From NCBI GenBank assembly GCA_020847015.1, contig JADLCW010000286.1, positions 1 through 9,463 on the forward strand: 9,463 nucleotides of DNA, in the 5' to 3' direction. The stretch is from Thermomicrobiales bacterium (GTDB taxonomy: Bacteria; Chloroflexota; Chloroflexia; Thermomicrobiales; UBA6265). A program made the position numbers and the translations under genes. Positions 6,002-9,463 of this stretch are shown piece after piece; positions within the stretch are counted from its first letter, which is position 1; every line of letters starts with the position of its first letter. Below the pieces are notes generated by a model. It did no database searches and was not told the origin of the DNA. It saw only the letters and a program-made list of their open reading frames with translations.

Positions 6002-6906
6002 ACGAGACGCCCACCTTTACGGTGTTCACCCCGACCTACAACCGCGCGCACGTGCTGCCGCGCGTCTACGACAGTCTGCGCGGACAAACCTTCCGCGACT
6101 TCGAGTGGCTGGTCGTCGATGACGGGTCGACCGACGGCACCGTGGAGATGGTGGAGGGCTGGATCGCCGCCGGCGAGCTGCCGCTGCGCTTCGTGCGGCA
6201 GGACCACGGCGGGTTTCCGGTCGCCTTCAACCGCGGCGTGCACGAGGCGCGGGGTCGCTTTTTTCTGGAGCTGGACTCGGATGACGCCTGCGTGCCGACC
6301 GCGCTGGAGCGGTTCCATCAGTTCTGGGAGAGCATCCCCGAGGATCGCCGCGACCGCTTCTGCGGGGTCACCGTGCTGTGCATGGATGACGACGGCGCGA
6401 TCATCGGCAACCGGTTTCCGGCGGCCGTCATCGATTCGGACTATCTGGAAATGCGCTTCCGCTACAAGATCACGGGCGAGAAGTGGGGGTTTCAGCGCCA
6501 CGACGTGTTGCGCCGCCACCCCTTCCCGCAGGAGGATCTGAACTGGGGGCTGCTGGGGACGATCTGGAGCGCCATCTCCCGCGAGGGGTACTTGACGCGC
6601 TATGTCGATGAGCCGATGCGCTACTACGAGGTCGCCAGCCCCGACTCGATGTCCATCGACCGGGCCGAGATCGTCGCCCCCAGTCGCCAGCGCTATCACC
6701 GCGCGGTGCTCAACAACGATCTGCACTGGTTCCGCCAGGCTCCACTGCAGATGCTGAAATCCGGGGTGCTCTACACCCGCTATTCGTTCCATCGTCACAT
6801 CGGGGTCGTCGGTCAGGCGCGGCGGCTCGATTCGGCGGCGGCGCGCATCCTGTGGGCGGTGAGTCTGCCGGCGGGCTACGCGATGTTCCGTCGCGACCGC
6901 CGCTAG
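5998..6906 (+). CDS. GT2-family glycosyltransferase
   Basis: A 302-residue GT-A fold inverting glycosyltransferase of family GT2. The N-terminus shows FTPTYNR at 10-16, LVVDDGSTDGT at 38-48 (nucleotide-sugar binding) and the DxD-type LDSDD at 92-96, which would hold the divalent metal and donor phosphates. NRGVHEARGRFFLELDSDD (78-96) is the usual strand before it. The C-terminal half lacks obvious membrane helices apart from a weakly hydrophobic stretch near 282-296, so this is a soluble or peripheral enzyme rather than a processive synthase. GTG 5998 is chosen for its AGGAGG and 4-nt overlap with the preceding GT4 stop. It should add one sugar, with inversion, to the lipid-linked intermediate in the cytoplasm. 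Specificity is unknown. Confidence 0.88.
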   Translation: MNETPTFTVFTPTYNRAHVLPRVYDSLRGQTFRDFEWLVVDDGSTDGTVEMVEGWIAAGELPLRFVRQDHGGFPVAFNRGVHEARGRFFLELDSDDACVPTALERFHQFWESIPEDRRDRFCGVTVLCMDDDGAIIGNRFPAAVIDSDYLEMRFRYKITGEKWGFQRHDVLRRHPFPQEDLNWGLLGTIWSAISREGYLTRYVDEPMRYYEVASPDSMSIDRAEIVAPSRQRYHRAVLNNDLHWFRQAPLQMLKSGVLYTRYSFHRHIGVVGQARRLDSAAARILWAVSLPAGYAMFRRDRR

Positions 6907-6915
6907 GGCGCGGAG

Positions 6916-6920
6916 AGGAG
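6916..6920 (+). promoter_or_regulatory. Ribosome binding site of the second GT4
   Basis: AGGAG, 5 nt before ATG 6926, in the 19-nt gap after the GT2 stop. This is the largest gap in the 3540-9463 run. Confidence 0.65.
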
Positions 6921-6925
6921 CGCGC

Positions 6926-8062
6926 ATGCGTCTCGTGATCTTGGCCCGCTCGCTGGAATTCGGCGGAGCCGAGCGACAACTGGTGGCCCTGGCGCGCGGG
7001 CTGCACGACCGTGGGCACCGGGTTTCGGTGGTGCTGTTCTACGGCGGCGGTCCGCTGGAGCGCGATCTGCACGAGGCGGGGGTTCCGGTCGTCGCACTGG
7101 GCAAGCGCGGTCGCTGGGATATCGGCGGGTTCGCGTGGCGTCTCGCGCGCGCGCTGCGCCGGGAGCGCCCCGATATCGTCCACGGATACCTGGCGATGCC
7201 GAATCTGCTGGCGTTGGCGCTGCGCCCCATTCATGGCGGCAAGGTGGTCTGGGGGGTGCGCGGGTCCGCCGTGGAGCGGAGCGATCAGGATTGGCTGGAG
7301 CGCGCCATCGACCGCGGCGAGGCGCGGTTGGCTCGTCGGGCCGATCTGGTCATCGCCAACTCCCATGCCGGCAAAGCGGCGGTGGTGGCGCAGGGGTTTC
7401 CGGCCGGGCGGGTGCGGGTCGTGCCGAACGGCATCGACACGGCGCGCTTTCACCCCGATCCGGCGGCCGGCCAGCGCTTCCGCGCCGAGCTGGGCGTGCC
7501 GGCGGAGGTTCCCCTGGTCGGCGCGATCGGTCGCCTCGACCCCCAGAAGGATCACCCGACATTTCTGCGCGCGGCGGCGCAGATCGCCGCCGAACGCGGC
7601 GATGTCCGCTTCGTCTGCGTCGGTTCCGGGCCGCCGGCGGAGGCAGCCCGGCTGCGGCAACTCGGCGACGAACTGGGACTGGGGGATCGCCTGCGCTGGG
7701 TTCCGGCTCGCGCCGAGGTGACGGCGGTCTACAACGGCCTCGATGTGCTGGCGCTCTCCTCCGCCTATGGCGAGGGGTTTCCCAACGTGGTGGGGGAGGC
7801 GATGGCCTGCGGCGTGCCCTGCGCCGTCACCGATGTCGGCGACGCCGCCTTCGTCGTCGGCGAACTCGGTCTGGTGGCTCCCCCGCGCGATCCGGTTCGT
7901 CTCGCCGCGGCCATCGGTCGCCTGCTCGACGAACGGGACAGCGGAGCGGAGCGCGGGGCGGCGTGCCGCGCCCGGATTGTCGAACAGTTCTCGCTGGCGG
8001 CGCTCGTGGACGGCACGGAGGACGCCCTGCGGCAGGTGTTGCCGCGAAGGGCGCGGTCATGA
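6926..8062 (+). CDS. GT4-family glycosyltransferase (second of three)
   Basis: A 378-residue GT-B glycosyltransferase of family GT4. The acceptor domain starts MRLVILARSLEFGGAERQLV, with the glycine-rich GGAERQ at 13-18, and contains VHGYLAMPN at 85-93, common in this group. A VPNGID motif at 166-171 marks the linker to the donor domain, followed by GRLDPQKDH at 202-210 (Arg203 and Lys208 for diphosphate binding) and the E-x7-E pair Glu273-Glu281 in EGFPNVVGEAMACG. Normal length with both domains intact. It is distinct from the GT4 at 4901, with low identity outside the motifs, so it likely makes a different linkage. Its stop overlaps the ATG of the ligase-like gene by 4 nt (ATGA). Donor and acceptor cannot be assigned. 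Confidence 0.88.
   Translation: MRLVILARSLEFGGAERQLVALARGLHDRGHRVSVVLFYGGGPLERDLHEAGVPVVALGKRGRWDIGGFAWRLARALRRERPDIVHGYLAMPNLLALALRPIHGGKVVWGVRGSAVERSDQDWLERAIDRGEARLARRADLVIANSHAGKAAVVAQGFPAGRVRVVPNGIDTARFHPDPAAGQRFRAELGVPAEVPLVGAIGRLDPQKDHPTFLRAAAQIAAERGDVRFVCVGSGPPAEAARLRQLGDELGLGDRLRWVPARAEVTAVYNGLDVLALSSAYGEGFPNVVGEAMACGVPCAVTDVGDAAFVVGELGLVAPPRDPVRLAAAIGRLLDERDSGAERGAACRARIVEQFSLAALVDGTEDALRQVLPRRARS
8047..8051 (+). promoter_or_regulatory. Ribosome binding site of the ligase-like gene
   Basis: AAGGG, 7 nt before ATG 8059. It helps set the start there, although the frame is open far upstream, to before 7135. Confidence 0.5.
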
Positions 8063-9243
8063 CCGGCGGTCCGTACCGCTCCCTGCTCGCGATCGGGATG
8101 GTGCTGGTGTTTTTCACCAACATCGCCAATTACGGGCTGCGTTGGGAGGTGCGACCGCAGTTCTGGATCGTCGGATTCGCCGCCGCCGCCGCGCCGCTGG
8201 CGCTGAGCGATCTGCTGCGGCGGGGGTTGCGGATCGCGCCGATCGGCATTTGGTGCTTCGCCTACCTGCTGATCTCGTTCGTCTGGTTCGTCCCGTCGTC
8301 GCAGTCGCCGGCCGCATGGCAGCAGATCCAGACGCGACTGCTCTCAGTCATCTTTCTGGTGCTGGCGACGTACATATTCTCGGAGGCGCAGGCATGGCGG
8401 GCGGCGCAGCGGGCGATCGTGGCCGCGGCGCTGCTAACGGCGGCGATCAATCTCTACGAGGTGGTGTTTCCGATGACCTTCAGCGAGATCCCCGGGCGCG
8501 CCTCGGGGCTCTTCGCCAATGTCAACCAGAGCGGCTCGGCGCTGGTGCTGGGGTTGATTCTGGGCGCCGGGGCGCTGCGGCCGGGTTGGCGGGTTCCGTA
8601 CGCCCTGGCGGTCGGGTTGGGCATTCTGGCGACCGTCTCTCGCGGGGCGCTGCTCGGCTGGGCGCTGGTGCTGGCGCTCTGGGCGGCGCGGCGCGGCAAC
8701 CGCAAACCGGCCATCGCCGTCGTCGCCGTTGCCGGACTCGCCGTCGCGCTGCTGCTGCTGACTCCGGCCTGGGGCGGCGTTCAGCAGACGCTCGTGGAGC
8801 GCGGGGTGCTGACCGAGAACGTCCGGCAGCGGCTGGATGTCTTCGGCGGTGCGGAGTTGGCGGACGCCTCGGCGCTGGAGCGCCAGCACGTGGCGAAATT
8901 GGCCTGGTCGGTGTTTGCCGAGCACCCGCTGGCGGGGACGGGCACCGGAGCCGCGACCGAAGGTATTTTTGAATTAGGCCCGCATAACATGTATCTTGCG
9001 AACATGGTGGACCATGGCGCCATTGGCATATTCATATTGCCGACCCTGCTGCTGGCCGTGGTCTGGGGAGCCGATCCGCGCCGATTGCCCTTCGTCGTGC
9101 CGTTCGTCGTCTTTCTCGCTTTTTGGGGGTTCTTCAGCCACAACGTGCTAGAGGAGCGCGACATCCTGCTCGCCGTCGCCTTCGTGGCCGCCGCCGTCGG
9201 TCTGCAGCGGAGCGCGCCCCTACTGGCGGCGGGGGCGTCATGA
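8059..9243 (+). CDS. O-antigen ligase / Wzy-like polysaccharide polymerase, membrane protein
   Basis: A 394-residue polytopic inner-membrane protein with the layout of the O-antigen ligase/polymerase (Wzy_C, WaaL-like) superfamily. Hydrophobic segments alternate from residue 7 to about 235, then a hydrophilic stretch (about 240-310) corresponds to the large periplasmic loop, then more membrane segments follow. Family motifs: GRASGLFANVNQSG at 146-159, TVSRGALLG at 182-190, and GPHNMYL at 307-313, whose His309-Asn310 sits where the family has its conserved loop His; a second HN is at 361-362. It would use undecaprenyl-linked oligosaccharide outside the membrane, either polymerising repeat units or ligating them to an acceptor; sequence does not separate the two. 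ATG 8059 overlaps the previous stop as ATGA, and the next gene starts the same way. Codons 302-327 are unusually AT-rich (see findings). Confidence 0.82.
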   Translation: MTGGPYRSLLAIGMVLVFFTNIANYGLRWEVRPQFWIVGFAAAAAPLALSDLLRRGLRIAPIGIWCFAYLLISFVWFVPSSQSPAAWQQIQTRLLSVIFLVLATYIFSEAQAWRAAQRAIVAAALLTAAINLYEVVFPMTFSEIPGRASGLFANVNQSGSALVLGLILGAGALRPGWRVPYALAVGLGILATVSRGALLGWALVLALWAARRGNRKPAIAVVAVAGLAVALLLLTPAWGGVQQTLVERGVLTENVRQRLDVFGGAELADASALERQHVAKLAWSVFAEHPLAGTGTGAATEGIFELGPHNMYLANMVDHGAIGIFILPTLLLAVVWGADPRRLPFVVPFVVFLAFWGFFSHNVLEERDILLAVAFVAAAVGLQRSAPLLAAGAS

Positions 9244-9463
9244 ACGTCGTGCATGTCATCACCGGATTGCAAACCGGCGGCGCGGAGGTGATGTTGGCGC
9301 GGCTGCTGGGAGCCACCGACCGCGACCGGTTCCGCTCCCGGGTGATCGCGCTGGGTGGTTGGGGACCGATCGGGGACGATATCGCGGCGCTGGGGACGCC
9401 GGTCGAGGCGCTGGGCCTGGCTGCCGATGCAACGCTGCCGCTGCGGCTGGGGCGACTCGCCCG
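9240..9463 (+). CDS. GT4-like glycosyltransferase, N-terminal fragment (third of three)
   Basis: The gene runs off the right edge after 74 codons. The start, MNVVHVITGLQTGGAEVMLA, has the GGAE motif and the strand-loop-helix order of the GT4 N-terminal acceptor domain, as in the two GT4 genes upstream. Then come a variable strand (RVIALGGWGPIGDDIAALG) and V-x-A-L-G-L, matching the second and third strands of such domains. ATG 9240 overlaps the ligase-like stop by 4 nt. A G-rich run (9231-9235) is only 4 nt upstream, so translation probably depends on coupling. The donor-binding half with the E-x7-E signature is outside the window, so the family call rests on the first 74 residues. Confidence 0.75.
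   Translation, partial: MNVVHVITGLQTGGAEVMLARLLGATDRDRFRSRVIALGGWGPIGDDIAALGTPVEALGLAADATLPLRLGRLA

Noticed and set aside
5716..6927. Minus-strand 403-codon open frame over the first GT4 and the GT2
   Set aside because: It is antisense to two genes with clear glycosyltransferase motifs, and its product is low-complexity His/Arg/Val-rich sequence.
7135..8058. Apparent fusion: the ligase-like frame stays open about 308 codons upstream through the second GT4
   Set aside because: The upstream part reads Arg/Gly/Ala-rich nonsense in a shifted frame of the GT4. The membrane protein begins at ATG 8059 with its own ribosome binding site and an ATGA overlap.
9014..9023. Palindrome ATGGCGCCAT in the ligase-like gene
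   Set aside because: A single 10-bp palindrome inside coding sequence without repeats nearby; expected by chance.
1..9463. CRISPR arrays, tRNA/rRNA genes, insertion sequences, phage or toxin-antitoxin genes
   Set aside because: I looked on both strands and saw no repeat-spacer pattern, cloverleaf, transposase motif or terminal inverted repeats; nearly all sequence is accounted for by polysaccharide genes.

Overview
This is a GC-rich bacterial window (G or C dominates third codon positions almost everywhere) holding part of a surface-polysaccharide locus, most likely for an exopolysaccharide, capsule or O-antigen. Tight gene packing, 4-nt stop/start overlaps, AGGAGG-type ribosome binding sites and a lipid-linked-sugar flippase plus O-antigen ligase/polymerase pairing suggest a Gram-negative bacterium, probably a high-GC proteobacterium. 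The sequence alone does not fix the genus.

Layout. (1) 1-1913, plus strand: the last 35 codons of a UDP-glucose 6-dehydrogenase, a UDP-glucuronate 4-epimerase overlapping it by 4 nt, then a class I SAM-dependent methyltransferase. (2) 1914-1996: a short convergent gap with a strong GC-rich hairpin, probably a bidirectional terminator. (3) 1997-3181, minus strand: a DegT/DnrJ/EryC1/StrS-type sugar aminotransferase, the only gene on this strand. (4) 3182-3539: a divergent intergenic region with an AT-rich island that carries near-duplicate dyads at about 21-22 bp spacing, candidate -10 elements and a leader hairpin. (5) 3540-9463, plus strand: a MurJ/MviN-family flippase, a GT4 glycosyltransferase, a GT2 glycosyltransferase, a second GT4, an O-antigen ligase/polymerase-like membrane protein and the start of a third GT4. 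These genes overlap or are spaced by fewer than 20 nt and read as one operon.

How they may work together (inference from family knowledge). The dehydrogenase and epimerase would turn UDP-glucose into UDP-glucuronate and then UDP-galacturonate. The aminotransferase would make an amino (deoxy)sugar nucleotide. The methyltransferase could decorate a sugar. At least four glycosyltransferases would assemble the unit on a lipid carrier at the inner face of the membrane, the flippase would export it, and the Wzy/WaaL-like protein would polymerise or ligate it outside. No priming phosphoglycosyltransferase, outer-membrane export or chain-length gene is present in the window, so the locus must extend beyond one or both ends or rely on genes elsewhere.

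I do not see a clearly new biological system. The points that most deserve a second look are the phased dyad repeats in the divergent promoter region, a MurJ-family flippase that seems to stop after about 12 membrane segments, and a sharply AT-rich, rare-codon patch over the conserved His-Asn motif of the ligase-like protein.
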